DNA of 64,000 nt, taken from NCBI GenBank assembly GCA_973895155.1, contig OZ316895.1:3968001-4032000 (forward strand). Direction: 5' to 3'. The DNA is from Marsupella aquatica. Lineage: Eukaryota > Marchantiophyta. The position numbers were made by a program, and so were the translations under genes. The notes below the pieces were generated by a model, which did no database searches, was not told the DNA's origin, and saw only the letters and a list, made by a program, of their open reading frames with translations. Of the stretch, positions 1 through 13,279 are shown in pieces (the first letter of the stretch is position 1; every line of letters begins with the position of its first letter).

Positions 1-326
1 TTAGACTCCCCCCACCCAAATGTGACAGTTTTTTCGTAGCGAACCAGACCAGGGTGAGCCCCAACGGATTCGACAGGGACCCGCACCAGGAAGAAGAGAA
101 AATATTTATATCAAGGCCACAAAGTGGGCAACCAGAGGCCGAGCAAATAATCAGAACTCCAATCCACTACCCACAAAACCCATCTCACCCACACACATGT
201 ACAAAACCCATCTCACCCACACACATGTACTCTCCACACCCCAGTGTGTGGAGGGGGGATTGAATCTGGGACCTCTCAGTTCCAAGCAAATCCCCTAGCC
301 AATTGGCCTAAGCCAATTGGTTTTAA
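1..326 (-). mobile_element. tRNA-derived SINE, cut by window start
   Basis: On the minus strand from about 326 downwards the sequence starts like a tRNA gene. An A-box-like TAGGCCAATTGGCTAGGGG is followed about 30 bases on by a B-box-like GGTCCCAGATTCAATCCC. This pair is the RNA polymerase III promoter that heads plant SINEs. A non-tRNA body follows, with a 26-28 bp unit (minus-strand ACATGTGTGTGGGTGAGATG) present twice in tandem at about 187-238. It ends near GGTCTGGTTCGCTACGAAAAAAC close to base 30. The fold lacks a full set of tRNA stems, so this is a SINE head and not a working tRNA gene. The family name and exact 3' end are not resolved. Confidence 0.5.
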
Positions 327-3300
327 AAAGTCATTGTCTATACCAAGATGCTTACAGAATGCCTGAAATAAAGATGACAGAATTTTTAAGAGATTTCACA
401 AGGACCCCAATATTTTCGTTAGTAGTGGTCATATAAGTATTATTTATTGCAAACTGGGATGGCACTAAGGTAAGTGAAAAGGAAGGACCCAGCCATTCAT
501 CTCTAGATGTTACAAGGCCTATGCAGATTAGAGAGTTGCAACCTATGCTCACCCTCTAAACCGCCAAACAAGCCAAATGGAGAAAATTTGTGGCATTCTT
601 CACCATATAGCAGCATCAATGAATTAGTTTAGAGATCCACAGACAAATCCAATGTGCCAAACAGCAGTTTTAGCAAATGGCTGTTGCCAACCCAATTCAC
701 CAATCAGACCTCCATTTCCATCCATAGTAGAAGTAAAACAACCAAGACCATTGCACACAATCAACACCAATTTGAAAGTACAAACACATGATTCTTGGAA
801 TGGTGCTTGGCTTGGGGGTTCTAATGGGGTTGTCAACTTTTGATGGCAGGATGACAATAATACGAGCCTCTATCTCTATGATTTGGGGAGGCTTAAGTAC
901 CTACCCAGCGGCCATGCTCTTTAACTGATTAATTTTTACTCCCAAAATTTGCAGCCATTGTCTTTCTGACCCGCAAGGAGGTGTCTCTTTGATGGGTGAT
1001 GCTCCCACTGTTTTAACGGGCAACTTGATTTTTGTAATGTTTTTTTCTTGTGTGTAAACCATGCATTCAACATAACAAGAAAATGGCAACCACTGCACAA
1101 TCGCACAACTTTGAATTGGGCGGATCTAGCCTTTTTACAATTGAGGTAGTTTCTGTCATTAAGTGTCTAATATGTATATCAACCCTCAGATTTCCCTACT
1201 ATTCAGGCAAACCATTACATTTGGCAAGTAACCCGTTCAGCAGGTAACTTATTGGCAAATTTATTGAGCAAATCAGTCAGTGATTCTTTGTTTTATTGTT
1301 GTTGCCAGCTCTACTATGAGGTAGGAGTTTGGGGAAATCTGCATAACATAAAATGGCTGGGATTCCCAGCTCCCTGAGCCACCCTGCCCAAGTCAAGCTA
1401 CATTGACAGAGAAGCAAACACAAATATTTTACCTTCTAGCAGAATTTGGTTTTCTTGTTGCCTTTTCCCTTCCTTTTCTTGGGTTGGTTTGCATTTGGGA
1501 CTATGTCTCCTGGTTTGGCATTCATGTTTTCTGGCACTTTGATAGATATATTTGGCTCCACTGCTTTCAATGTTGATTCCACATTGATATTCAGCATTAA
1601 CCAAATCTAGAGCCACAAGCTCCAATAAGATCTCCATCGAAACAGATGACCTCAAACCGTTTCCAAAATACTCTTTCATTGTATGAAAGTGGAATTCATA
1701 TAGTCCAACTCAATGTCATTCTAATTAAAATACATTGTTCCATCCATCCTATACAAGTTTAGCAGTCACATTTGATCAAAAGACTTGGGATGAAGATCCC
1801 ATCCGACCTTGTAGCTCAGTCAAATCTACCATCAAAATGGGATTTTGCTGGTGCATTCTTCTCAATCAAGTAAATAGATGATAGTGCACTGGTGGATGGG
1901 AATGCTCTTAATCTTTTTGGAGGTCATGGTGGCTTTACAAGAGGTAGGGGCACTTGTGACTTATTTTTACCCACATCAAACTGGGCGCCACTTCTTGGAT
2001 GGACACAAGACCAAAATTCTTTTTAAATCAAATTCAACAAATAAAAGTGAAGGAGCCAAAGTTTGGAACACCTCTCGAGGTGATATAAAATTCTAGCCAA
2101 AATAAATGCTCCACGTCAGCATTCTTGGGCCCACTGCTTGCTAAGTAGGAATCATATCCAAATGGGCCCCACTTTAAAGCCAATTGGAACCCTTTCCCCA
2201 TCTTATAGAGTCCAGATTTATTCTCCAGAGGGAATAAAGGGAAGAAATGGGCTCCCATGTCGTGCAAAGCTCCCCCCAAGTCATTTTGCAAGTAAATTCA
2301 TTCATATTTGGGCTTACACATATGATGCTGACAATTCATGGTTCACTAAAATCGTTCCTCTTGTTGGTTTGTCGAATCCCCCGTCATTCTTGCGTTTGGA
2401 CTTTTTTTAGAGGGGGGTACTTTTGACGGCTCACCATAACTGAACAAGGGCCAAAATTGCAGTCAAAGATGACGGTAAGGAAAATGAAAAGCAATAAACT
2501 GGCTTTATGGACTAGGAAATCAACGGTAGAGTCGTATGACTGACAGCCTTTTCTTTCTAATATTTAGTGACTGACAGCCTTTGTGGCAATGGCAGAGTGA
2601 TGTGTTTGGCATGCATTATAATAATAAATGAACACTACATTTGAAACCCATTTTTTACACTTTTAAGGAGGCAGAATGAAATTCATGATTACAGATGCAG
2701 TGAATTGACAACTATTCCTTCGACAAGACACTGTACCATATGGTAAATTATTAATCTGTACCATTAAAGTGTGGTTTCTTGGGGAGTTGGGGCCTTGGGG
2801 GAGTATGGGGCTTTGTAAAGGTGGGGCTCCCTTAGATTTTGCATGGGTGGGGTCATCTTTATTTTTGCGCTCCAAAGGAATTGTGACTTTAGTGATTGAG
2901 TGAAGTCAGATGCAGTTATGCAAGCACTTTGGTTTGTCCTTGCGATAGTTGGTGGAACTTTTGAGTTTTTAACTTATTCTTTCTTTGGATATACTCATTG
3001 AAGGGAAAGCCAGCTAGACACAATAGTTTGACGAGGTGCTAGTTGGACTAACGGATCTTCAGATCGACAAAATGCCAACATCAATTTCGATAATATTTTC
3101 TTCCTGTTTTTTATTTTTATTTTTTTAAACAGGAAACCCCTCCTAGAGTTGACGTTCATTATTTCCATTATGTCCTATGTGATCTACATGTGGTTAGATG
3201 CTATGGTGTTACCTTGTTTGGGAGCCTGCTTAGATTACTTTGTACTATTGGGGTTATGATATGTATTTTGGTTTCAAAATGGAATCTGCTTTGTTTGTTT

Positions 3301-4800
3301 GATTGATAGAAATTGCTTGAAAGATCTTTACTATGAGCCTAATATTGTCAGATTTCATCCTGAGCTGAGAAACCTACAAATTTCTAAAGATGAAGATGAG
3401 TGCCTACTTTCCTTGCCAGACATACCACTCCTTGGTAAAATATGTAATATATGAGCAGAAAAGAAAGTTTTGAGGGAGTCCATCATTCCCGGTTGCAACA
3501 GGAGGTCCGAGCATTTTGGCAAATGTGGAGGTCCACGTAGGCTACAAATCCCGCCTTTGAGTTGCAGCCTTGCAATTGACTAAGATTAGCCTTTCAGTTG
3601 TCTGAAATTTTAGTTGCGGTTGGGGCCAGTTCATTTTTATTTTGTTTGTCTCAATGTTCCCTAATTATTAGTTCTATGATTGACAAGCTATTTCTTTAGA
3701 AGGCATCATGCTTCGATCACACACATCTTTAGTTTTCGGGACACATTATCTTCTTGACTTTGCTTCAATCAATCACTTTTCTGGGGACCCAAAATTGGAG
3801 GAACTTTTTCCCTTTTTACATTTGCTTGAGGACTGAGGATACTTAGGAGTTGAGGATGAATATGCATGAGTGTTGCTGACCCATTGCAATACCCCTAACC
3901 TAAGGCCGATAAGGTACCTTAAGGGAGGTGGTCATGGTTAGTTGCTGGCAACACACAAACAGTTGCACCGAGAAAGCCATCAGAAACAATCATTGTGAGA
4001 ATTGTGAAAAGAACACGGGTAGCTTACATGAAAGTAAAACCTAATGAAAGCCATGGTACGGTAATAATTTTAACCGGAATCTGACATTAACCATATTGTC
4101 TTCACTTAAGTTATATTGCAGTTGGGAGGCGGTGGACATTATTTTGTGGTTCTCCCAACCGTATATTGACCATCCAAGGAATATATGGACCTCATTTCCA
4201 ACCGTGCAATTTGTGGTTTATGCACAATGACCATAAATTTCACAGTAGTTGTTGTTGGTCACAATATCAAAGGAAAACTCATTATAGGAATTGCTACAAG
4301 AATTTCTATCACAAAAGTGTCATAGGGGTACTACTGTAGTTGGTAACAATATTTTTGTAGGGTCCTCTTAGGTAAAAAAACGTTATGCTATGATCAAGCA
4401 TATACCTTGAGTAAATAGTGTATAGATAATTGTTACAAACATCAAGGCCACTATACCTAGTGGAGGGTCTTCAGATTCTAGGAGAAATTTTCTGACATGT
4501 AAGTATAGTTGAAATAGCTCAAAATCCTAGGAAACTCTATTTTATGACTAGGTTAAAGAATATTTGGAAGGGCTCAAAATCATAAGAATTTGTTTTAAGC
4601 TTTAAAAACATATATTTATTTATTTAGTAGTTTAACATACTGGTATATGCATATATGCTTTGCTTGTAGTATACAATTTGACTGCCAAGAGTACAAAGCG
4701 CCAACAAGGAGACTGGATACCAAAGGCCAGAGGGGCAATAAAGAGGAGAAGACAAGACTGAACAATTCTTTAGGAAGACCAAGAGCCAAGTCTAAGCTAA
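327..4800. other. Spacer without recognisable gene
   Basis: All open frames here are short (under about 95 codons), lack known motifs and overlap one another on both strands. The sequence is AT-rich and unstructured, and I found no splice-linked exons. One short open stretch near 3310-3455 reads through acidic residues but has no start and no partner exon. I see nothing that can be annotated as a gene. Confidence 0.6.
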
Positions 4801-4809
4801 ACTTAAAGG

Positions 4810-5345
4810 CCTACCCTGTAGAGGTGAGACCTCTAGACCATAATTTTAGGGCCATAAATGAAACTGGGGTGCAAAATTGAATGGAACATAAGATTTGGGG
4901 TAGGCGAGCCTCCGAAAATGGCATAGTGGGTTTGAATGTCCTCATCTATATTGGCTTTCAACGAAGGGGCACTCAGGCTAGTACTCGTGAGCCTATTTTC
5001 CAGGGTATCCTGTCTAGAGTGAAGCATGACAATATGACATATATAGTGTAAGATATCCCTCCATACCATGATAATCTTGCTATTTTCTTTAAATCAGAGA
5101 GTGCACACCGTACATTGTCACATTTTGATGTGCGATTGTCGAGAGGGGTGAAACATGTGGACCACAAATTGGGGGTGTGGGTGCAAAGTGGAGATTGCAA
5201 CCAGAGTGAGTCTTTGAAAGTAACACTGTAGCATGTGAGCAGTCAATGGCAACCAATTGAATGCCAATTGATGAACTGGCAACAAGGTTTGAGAATAGTA
5301 ACCTCTATTAATATTCAAACAATGGACACTCAGGAGGTTTTAGGA
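4810..5345. repeat. Dispersed repeat, copies 1 and 2
   Basis: Two related blocks share wording with blocks near 21.85, 27.7 and 35.0 kb. They have an AGACCTCTAGACC-type segment, a purine-rich stretch around GATTGGGGGTG/ATTTGGGGTAG, and an end resembling CATTCAAANAATGGGCANTCAGGCTAG (seen at about 4956-4980 and 5312-5338). This repetition suggests an abundant, old transposon family, perhaps a solo LTR or SINE. No coding part is attached. Confidence 0.4.
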
Positions 5346-5499
5346 GCGAGATTTCCTTGATGGACTCCCAAACTGAAAGTTTAATTGATGGGCCCTTGAG
5401 ATTTTAAGTAAGTTTATGTAAGGTCTATCAATGGACTATTGTAGTTCACTTAAGGGTACCATCAAACAAAATTTTCATTTTGGGGGCCTATCACACATA

Positions 5500-5850
5500 T
5501 ACCTGTAGGATCGAAATGGACAGCATGACGTCTCATAATCATTATTCATATAATACTTGAGTACACTGACACAAAGATACGTGGTTCACCCTGTCAGGGC
5601 TACGTCCACGGCCACACCAAGAGTTTCACTATGAACACGAAAAATACATATCACCATAGCTCCATGGTCCGAGTTCTCTCACTCTCCCACAAATTTCTCC
5701 ACTGAATGTTATCTCTCTATGGGATACCAAGAGAGTTATCCCTTCATGAAAAGTCTAGTCAACTAATATTAATTCCAGTTAATTTACTCTAATTAACTTA
5801 GCCAAGGTTGAATCGAAACCCTAACACTTGATTTTAGGTTTTGTCGAGTA
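5500..5850. mobile_element. Possible LTR-retrotransposon fragment
   Basis: Around 5579-5611 the sequence carries TACGTGGTTCACC and, after a short gap, CTACGTCCACGG. That pair recalls a motif common in plant LTR retrotransposon termini and TRIM elements. No primer-binding site, gag or pol frame lies next to it, and no second LTR was found by eye. The call rests on motif memory only. Confidence 0.25.
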
Positions 5851-8580
5851 TGCTAACCTAAGTCCCTGACCAGGCATTCCTCCTGATCAATGGAAATGCC
5901 TCAAGTATTTCTCTGTCATTGACTGGAAATTCAAGTTCTCTATTTTGCACATTAATGAATATGTATGCTTGACTCTACTTGTCTACTTGGACTAAGTTCT
6001 TTGCTGTATAATCATCTAGAGGTATTTTTTTGATAACCGCCAAAATGAAATTTGTTATTTGTTGGATTCCCTGAGGTCTATCAACGGTCCAGATCTCAGA
6101 TCGAAAGGTCCATCAACAATCCAGATTGGGGAAAAAGTATTGGAGAGGTTGATTAAATAAACTTTTTCCATAAAGGGGTTTACTAAGAATGTCTCTCTAA
6201 ATATCTGCGGTGCAAATATCGTACGGTCACCATTCGATATCAATGGAAGTATCAATGCGAAACGTAGATCTTATGGACAGGTATAACTGTAAAATTTAAA
6301 ATACAATAGACAGTATACAAGTAAGGTACTACATTTATTGTCCAGATTGAGGAACTCGAAGTATAACGGTACTCTTGTTATGTTAGGTGGAAAATTCGGT
6401 GGAGCTGAATTGTTCACACGGATTCCAACTCTGGGAGAGACGGAGAGTGGGAGCCAGGAATCCTGGGTTGCAATAATGACCTATGTGAATTCAAATGGCT
6501 CCAAAAGTTAATCAAGCGTGTCCCAATGGAAGAGTCAACATCTTGAGTGCTGTGAGGGCACAAAATTAATGAAGAAGAGGCGTGAACAGTCAAACATTGC
6601 AACACAAAGTAAACAGTTTTCTTCCAAAGGGGATTGCCGTATGGAAGATCAGGTAAATTCAAGGGTAGCACAATGATCTAAATAATTTTTTTAACTACTG
6701 ATAAAACAGTGTTTTACATAGAATTTCAGAGGATAGACTAAATCACGCACAGAATATAAATTAGTGCCATATGGGTTTTGCGCAAAAGTTAATAATTGTT
6801 ACAATTTTGAGGTACCTGTGAAACTAGAAATTGGCTATGCAAATTTAAGAATAGTCTGGGTATCTTGCTTGCATAGTCTTTTGAGTGTTTCCATTGTTTT
6901 TAAAATGAAAACAGGACAATGGTATTCTGGAACTTAAAGCGGGATGGACTTGCATGTCATCTTGAAACCCCAATGGATAAAACAAACTTGGATGGACAGA
7001 GTTGACACATGAAGATATACTTGGATATTGTTGTTTACATTTTGTTCAAAAGGTAGATTGTTAGTGACTAGAACATCAATTTTGTCCTAATAGTTTTCTT
7101 GTCACTAGCTTTGTCACCACTTCTATCCGTCCCAAACATACTTTGTTGGTGGCCAGAGCTTTGTTCCACTCTCCCCATACATCTTCCTAAATGATAAGGT
7201 CACATAAGTTTTGTTACTACTTTACTTTGGTTGTGTAAAGTATAGATCACAGTGCCCAAGGGCAAAAAATGCCGAACCGTGAGACATGATCCCAAAGGCA
7301 AAGCAACCCAATGAAGGGGAGGAAAAGAGGAGAAAGGGCCCCAAGAAAAACAAGCCAAGGGGTCCCAACAAAAAGCCGACGAAGGAACAAAGGCTAAAAA
7401 GTAACCTACAAAGGAGCCGTGGAGGCTAAGACCCTACTGAGTGGAGAACTGAAAAGCCTGGTAGAGCTCCAGAGTCAACTGCATAGGAGGATCACAAAGC
7501 AGAACCTATCGGGAGACTCTAAAACCAACTGCCTCAGCCCTAGTACAAAGGAGGGTGAAAGCCTGGGCCAGTTGAAGAGACATAGACACCCGCCGCCAAA
7601 AAAAGATGGTGACGACAAAAAAGGGAAGGGGGGGGGGGGGGGAAGGCCTCCTCTCAATACAAGCCAACTACGCCAAGGCAAGGCCAGATGCGAAAAACCA
7701 GACAGTAAATGATTGAATCTGCACAGGCCAAAAAAGGACGGACACATGTCAGCATGGGATTGGGGCCGGCCACATGAGCGGCCACCAAACCCAAAGAAGG
7801 CCAGGGGGCGCGAGGTCACCCCCGGCAAGTGACTTCCCACAGGCGACTTGAGGTTCATCCCCTCCGTCCATCTGAGCATCCATTTCCCAGATAATTACTC
7901 TAACCATTTTTTTAGAGTTCAATAAAAAAGATAAAATTTAAGGTACAATTAGGTTCTTAAATACTTTATCTGGCCTCTATGGTCAGTGAAACTTCCTGAG
8001 TAGATTGAGTGTTACTTTGGCACATTTTACTCATAGCACCTCAAATAGTTTGCTCAATGGTAAAAAACAAACATACTTCAATTCTTTGGAAATACATTTA
8101 TATTATAATAATCAGGATAGCTGGAGACGACATAGCAATCCGGGCTTTAGTATTGCTAAAAGGTATTGATTTATTTACTAAAATGAAAAACTTTAATGAA
8201 TTTCACACAGATGGCACAACTGCATTGCTTATAATCAGAAACTTTTTTGCAAACAAGTTATAATATTCTGTGTATGAAGTGGTCATTGAGCTGGGCTTGT
8301 TTGTCAAGGGTAATGTGGGAGGTAGCTAGAACACTAATTTTGTCAGGGGGCATACCATGCAGTTCAGTCTAACAACTCAAGCTTTGCAAGTTTTTCTTGT
8401 ATTATAGATATGACAGTCTTAATCTGTTTAATTGAATTACAATTTGTGCATAATTGGAATTAGCATTATGATAGTGAGGAATGACTATGAATGGTCAAGG
8501 GTAGTTACCTTAAACCCTAAACCGGTTATGGCAGAGAGAAATTCCGACAAGGCAGTGCAGCTCATTAAAAGGTGTTGAAA
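5851..8580. other. Spacer with a 15-G run, no gene seen
   Basis: There is no supported reading frame. A purine-rich stretch spans about 7310-7640 and ends in a run of 15 G at 7628-7642; it opens frames on both strands through biased composition alone. Frames of 97 codons (+) and 134 codons (-) overlap here, are proline/glycine-rich and have no family features. Confidence 0.55.
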
Positions 8581-8589
8581 TCGGGGTTG

Positions 8590-9015
8590 AAATATAATGA
8601 AGTGGCAACAAAGTCGAAGCGGGAGTGAAAGAAACTCAAAAGATTACCCCCATTCATTCTTGAGGTGCAATGACCACAAACTTCATGCCGAAGCCTCAAC
8701 AAAGTCTAGGAAAATCCAAAAGACTACCAACATTCATTGTTTGGATGGGACAACCACAATCTGAATCCTTAGTCGCAACGAAGGTTAGGAAAGTTCTTAA
8801 GACTACCAACATTCACTGTTTGGATGGATGGATTGACCATAACGGCTATGCTGAAGTGTCAACAAATTGTAGGAAAATCCAAAAAGACTACCAACTTTCA
8901 TTGTTTGGATGGGCATAATTTCCATCCTGAAGTGTCAGCAAAGTCCAGGAAATTTGTAAAGGCTACCAGCATTCATTGTCAAGATGGGATGGCCATAAAC
9001 TCCATCCAACCCAAA
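8590..9015 (+). repeat. Tandem array, about 80-bp unit, 5 copies
   Basis: A unit containing GACTACCAACATTCATTG followed by TTTGGATGG and, later, GTCTAGGAAAATCCAAA recurs at about 8642, 8722, 8801, 8885 and 8961. The spacings are 80, 79, 84 and 76 bp. Copies differ by point changes and small indels, so the array is old. The spacings are not constant multiples of three, and the frames through it are shadows of the repeat. Confidence 0.8.
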
Positions 9016-9020
9016 AGCAA

Positions 9021-10435
9021 TGTTAGATGAATATATTCATGTTGGTGGGCCACAATGCCCCCTACAAAGGAGGATTCAGCTTGATTTTTGAGGGGTTGTT
9101 ATTGCTTGTAATGCTCTGATGACAGGACCTATGCTATTTTTTCTTTTTAACATTGTTAGTGTCTGAAAGGAGTGGACAAGTTTCATACTCATCCAAATCT
9201 TGACTGTGCATTTTTCTCCATGAATGCACGGAAAGCTACTAAGAGAAAAATCTAAAACACTAAGGACTCCACTAGCTTCTTCTATTACTAATATCCCCAC
9301 CACTCTTGGATACCTTCCCAATCTAATTCATATATTTAAGGGTATAATATAACTAGCCTGAATGTACGTTCTTTGAACATAAATAGAATTAAGGTTATTC
9401 AAGGCCCAGAGTAATGTTTCAAGACTCAATTCAAGACTCACCCTCACCCTGCCTATTCATTATTTTTCAACTTGCACCCCAACTTCGAGGTCATTCAAGG
9501 CCTAGAGCCTTGTTTTAATACTCACCCCCGTTCCTACTCGTTTTCCACCAGCACCCCACCTTCACTTACCTCCTCAAACACCTGAAGAGTTACTTTTGAT
9601 GGCGAATGGGTACTGTAGTTAAGTTATCCATGGAAGTATGGGCAAACCCAAGTATTGGCAAACCCATTCTAAGATTGTGAAACTGCCATTAGCTTTCCCA
9701 TCACATTTTCTTCTGGGCCTTCAGCCAGAGGTACAATCCATTAAAGCATGGCTTCCCGTCGTGGGATTGAACTCACACACAATGAGCATGAATGCCGCAG
9801 CGTGTACCTTATTTACCGTATGGTATAATGATGTGGGAAAGTTGTCTTCAACGATCCGATCAACTTCGAATACATATAGTCAATCAATCACACGAGCAAA
9901 ATAATCACCCAAGGAAAAAAGCGTGCAATAATTGTGCTTGACTCGAAAGATCCTCACGAACTCGACTCGACAACCGTACCAAATCATAGCCTATTGGCGT
10001 CCCAAGTCCCCACTGCAGATGCTTTCCACCGGCACCTCCTCTATACCAACCGACGCTCAATACCAGTCAACTTTCATTGCTTCCTAGTCAACGGTCATCC
10101 CATCGCTAGACTACCAGCCCTTCAGGCAGCCCGAATATTTCGAGTCCAGTACTCTCAGAATCAATCCAAACTATTTCCCCTGAAAGATTCCATTGAGCAG
10201 CATTCATTGGGGCGTCCAGAAATTGGAAGGCCCGATTCCTTCCGAATTTTTGGAGAATAGTGTTCCATAACGTTTGCACATGATTCTGGAAACTCAGAGT
10301 TCTTGTTTTCTCACTTTTCTCATGTTTGAGGAGACAGTCTTAACGAAGGTCGACTGAGCAATCAACCACGGCTGGCTTTTACATGGATCTTGACGGCGTG
10401 TCGGCCTGGCCGAGAGTTCTTGATCCACTGTCATC
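9021..10435. other. Spacer, no gene seen
   Basis: There are open frames of 88 codons (9638-9904) and 108 codons (9934-10260) on the plus strand, with no motifs, signal peptide or splice partner. The text does not look coding, and nothing else is supported. Confidence 0.5.
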
Positions 10436-10439
10436 CAAA

Positions 10440-11615
10440 GCATGCACACTTGATCCACCACATATCCAACAATTGGCCTGTTTGGCGATGTGGAAACAAA
10501 CTGCTTACGTGCCTGATAACAGGCTGGAGCTCAAGGGTCACTGCTTGGATATATGTGCAATTACTCATGATCAGAACTTGGCATCGCGTGCAACACGCAA
10601 TTCAGCTGGCATCAACGGAACAAGATCACTTACATGCTCGCCCAAAGTTCAGGGGACAATCGAGTGAAGTGCTTTGAACCGACTTGTTATGTAATTGAAG
10701 GACAGTAATACTGAAATCCCAAATTGAGACTTGTGCTGTCGACAGCCACATTATCACACAATACATATTCCTTGACCTCTATAATGTCCTGGTGCAGTTG
10801 AACTGGCATCAACGGAATCAACAGGATTACTTTAAGGTGCACGTCAAAGTTCAGGGGACAATCGATTGAAGTGCTATGAACATCGTGTCATGTAATTGGA
10901 GGACAAATAATATAGAAACATAAATTTAGACTTATTCTGTCGACAGCCACACCAAAACACTAAAATCTCACCATGACAGATTACTTCTTCCTTGACCTCT
11001 ATGTCCGTAGATTTTGTCGAACGATTGTCCAATATGATTTTCTGGACATGAGAAGAATGTTCATTGCTTCTGTTGTTCGAATATTAGACTTATATTGTGC
11101 CTGACAGTTCGCATGATTATGTGCTGTTAAAGTCTTGGATGGTTTCTGTAATTTATCTTCACACTCACGTATCCAACAATTTGCCTGTTTGCGAGGAAAC
11201 ACATTTACGGTGGTTCCTAATAAGAGGCAGGAGCTCAAGGGTCGCTGCTTGGTGTTCAGTTGTGCATGCTTATTTAGAAGTTGGCATCTAGGGAACAAGA
11301 TCAGCTACATGCACGCCAAAGTTCAGGGACAATCGATTGAAGTCTCGATTGAAGTGCTTTAAGCAGACGTGTCGCGTAATTGAACGCCAGGAACACAGAA
11401 CTCCCAAAATTGAGGCTCTTGTAATGACGAGATTTTAGTGTGTCTGTCGACTGTTGACTACGTTACAGGAAATGAGAAGAATACTACAGTGCTTTATGTT
11501 CATTGGTTCTGAATGGCTTCCGTTGTTGGAGATAGTGTGCCTGATCGTATAATTATGCACTGTTAAGGCTTGGAATCTTTTTGTGTGCTGTAAATTTTCC
11601 TCACATAAATGTTAG
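10440..11615 (+). repeat. Decayed tandem array of long units
   Basis: Segments recur in order. TATCCAACAATT(T/G)GCCTG occurs at about 10463 and 11169. AGGAGCTCAAGGGTC-type text follows each. The block CCAAAGTTCAGGGGACAATCG occurs at about 10642, 10847 and 11320, with GTCGACAGCCACA after it in the first two copies. A GAGAAGAAT...TTATG(T/C)(G/A)CTGTTAA(A/G)G segment occurs at about 11050 and again at 11473. These are three to four partial copies of a unit of a few hundred base pairs. No coding content is shared between copies. Confidence 0.65.
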
Positions 11616-11619
11616 ATCC

Positions 11620-12815
11620 AGAAAGGCATTTTCGTTGTCTCCTCAGAATAGCATTGGGACTGAGGTGTCAATTTTCTTGTCTGAAAGCAAGCCTGTGAGA
11701 TGCGTGGAAAGGGTACGTATCCTCATTCCGTGTCAAACATAGAGATTGAAATTCACGGGTAGAGCGTTTCTCAGAGCAAAGTCCCTTTTCCACGTGGAGT
11801 AGAACATCTCAAAGTCAAACGCTTCATCCCAACGCATGGCTGACCATTCGAGTATGAGCGACATGTAGAAAGCATCTTCCATACTCACCATTACCAGCCT
11901 CATCACACGCTGGCAGTAGACGTGGACCAGACGTCGACCATTAGCAAGTCATCACACTACTGTACTGTAGCTCTTTTTGTAACTCTTTCTAGGTTTTTGG
12001 GGTTTGCATATGCCCTCTCTCGTGAGTTTATCCTCTCTGACCCCATTTCTTTTGAGTTTGTCCTCTCTCGACCCTTTGGCTTTTCCTCTATTGTACTTTG
12101 TTGTTCATTTTTTACTACGTTGGTCCTTTTCCTTTCTTATGGGTGTGTCAACTTTGAAACCCAACTGCCAACATTAGAGATTTCCAAAAGATTTCTAGGA
12201 TCAATCATGCCCTTTGCAGGCATTTCTAGGATGAATCAGGCCCTTTGCAGGCATTGACTTTAGTGTTTACTAGGCCGATTACCTGTCACTTGAACATAAA
12301 CAAAGATGAGGAGGGAAAGAAAAAAACAGGGCATGAAAAAAGATTCCATGCTTTCTTTTCATCTTTGCCCCCAACCCATTTTTGTCTGCATTCTGACTAT
12401 CAATTTTGCCCTCACATAGATTCAGAGTCTAGAGGCTTCACTCTAGACAGTATGCCCAGCCAAGAGTAGCTTTTGATTGGGCTTTATTAGTTAGATAGTT
12501 TGGTGAGGTCTAGAGTAAGGAGAAGTTACTCTAGAGCAATCCATACTGTCTCAAACTCTCAATTGCTGTAGACTCTCTGATTCTAAGCAAACTTTATGAG
12601 AGGATGGTTCACTGTTATGGATCTCACCCACTCACACTCAGATAATGTTCCTGTAGAGCTTTGCATTTAAGACGTTGGTGAGATGAGGGCAACACACTTT
12701 AGATCATTGTTCAAAACCATCAAGTTACAGGCACGGTCGGATCGAGCAGATGGATGGACACTTGGAGTAGAAAAAAAGCAAGTATGCTAGCTTGCCTGTG
12801 CATTAAGTATTAATT
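11620..12815. other. Spacer, no gene seen
   Basis: A 111-codon plus frame (11922-12257) is hydrophobic and serine/phenylalanine-rich but resembles no family and has no exon partner. The motif ATTTCTAGGAT(C/G)AATCA(T/G)GCCCTTTGCAGGCATT is duplicated at about 12192-12256. No gene is supported. Confidence 0.5.
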
Positions 12816-12825
12816 GTCAATGTTT

Positions 12826-13275
12826 AGTGATGTTGAGTGAAATTGTTGTCAAGCATAAGTGAAGTGATGTTGATTGAAAGTGTTGTCAGTAGTAAGTGAT
12901 GATGGCAGGAAGTGTTGTCAAGCATAAGTGAAACTACTAAGGAGGTGGATGCAATGGGTAGTCAACTTGGCAACTGGATTACAAGCAAAATTCTGTATTA
13001 CAAGAAGTGTGCAAACTTGGGAGTGAGTGACAGTTGGAAATGGAAAAGGTGCACACTGGTGAAAAAATGCAAGTATCGAGTTCCTCTAATAGTGACACAT
13101 ACTATCGAAACAAAGAGCATTGCATATTAATATAGTGTTTAGATATGGAAACAAATAGCACTGCATATTACAGTGGTTAGATAGACCATGTCATAGCGAC
13201 ATTTGCGACATTTGCGAAACATATTATAGTGTTTGGGTGCATGTATATTGCCTATTATAGTGTTTGGATTAGATA
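12826..13275 (+). repeat. Short imperfect tandem repeats
   Basis: Two clusters are present. At 12826-12945 a unit with GTGTTGTCAAGCATAAGTGA recurs about three times at roughly 40-50 bp intervals. At 13120-13275 the phrase CATATTATAGTGTTTGG or a close variant recurs four to five times. A diverged copy of the first cluster (GTGTTGTCAAGCCTAAGTGG) lies at about 14591, and one of the second at about 15243, so both belong to a locally spread family. Confidence 0.6.
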
Positions 13276-13279
13276 GATG

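Noticed and set aside
7475-7879. 134-codon minus frame rich in Pro and Phe
   Set aside because: Runs through the G15 tract and biased sequence; no family likeness and an overlapping plus frame.
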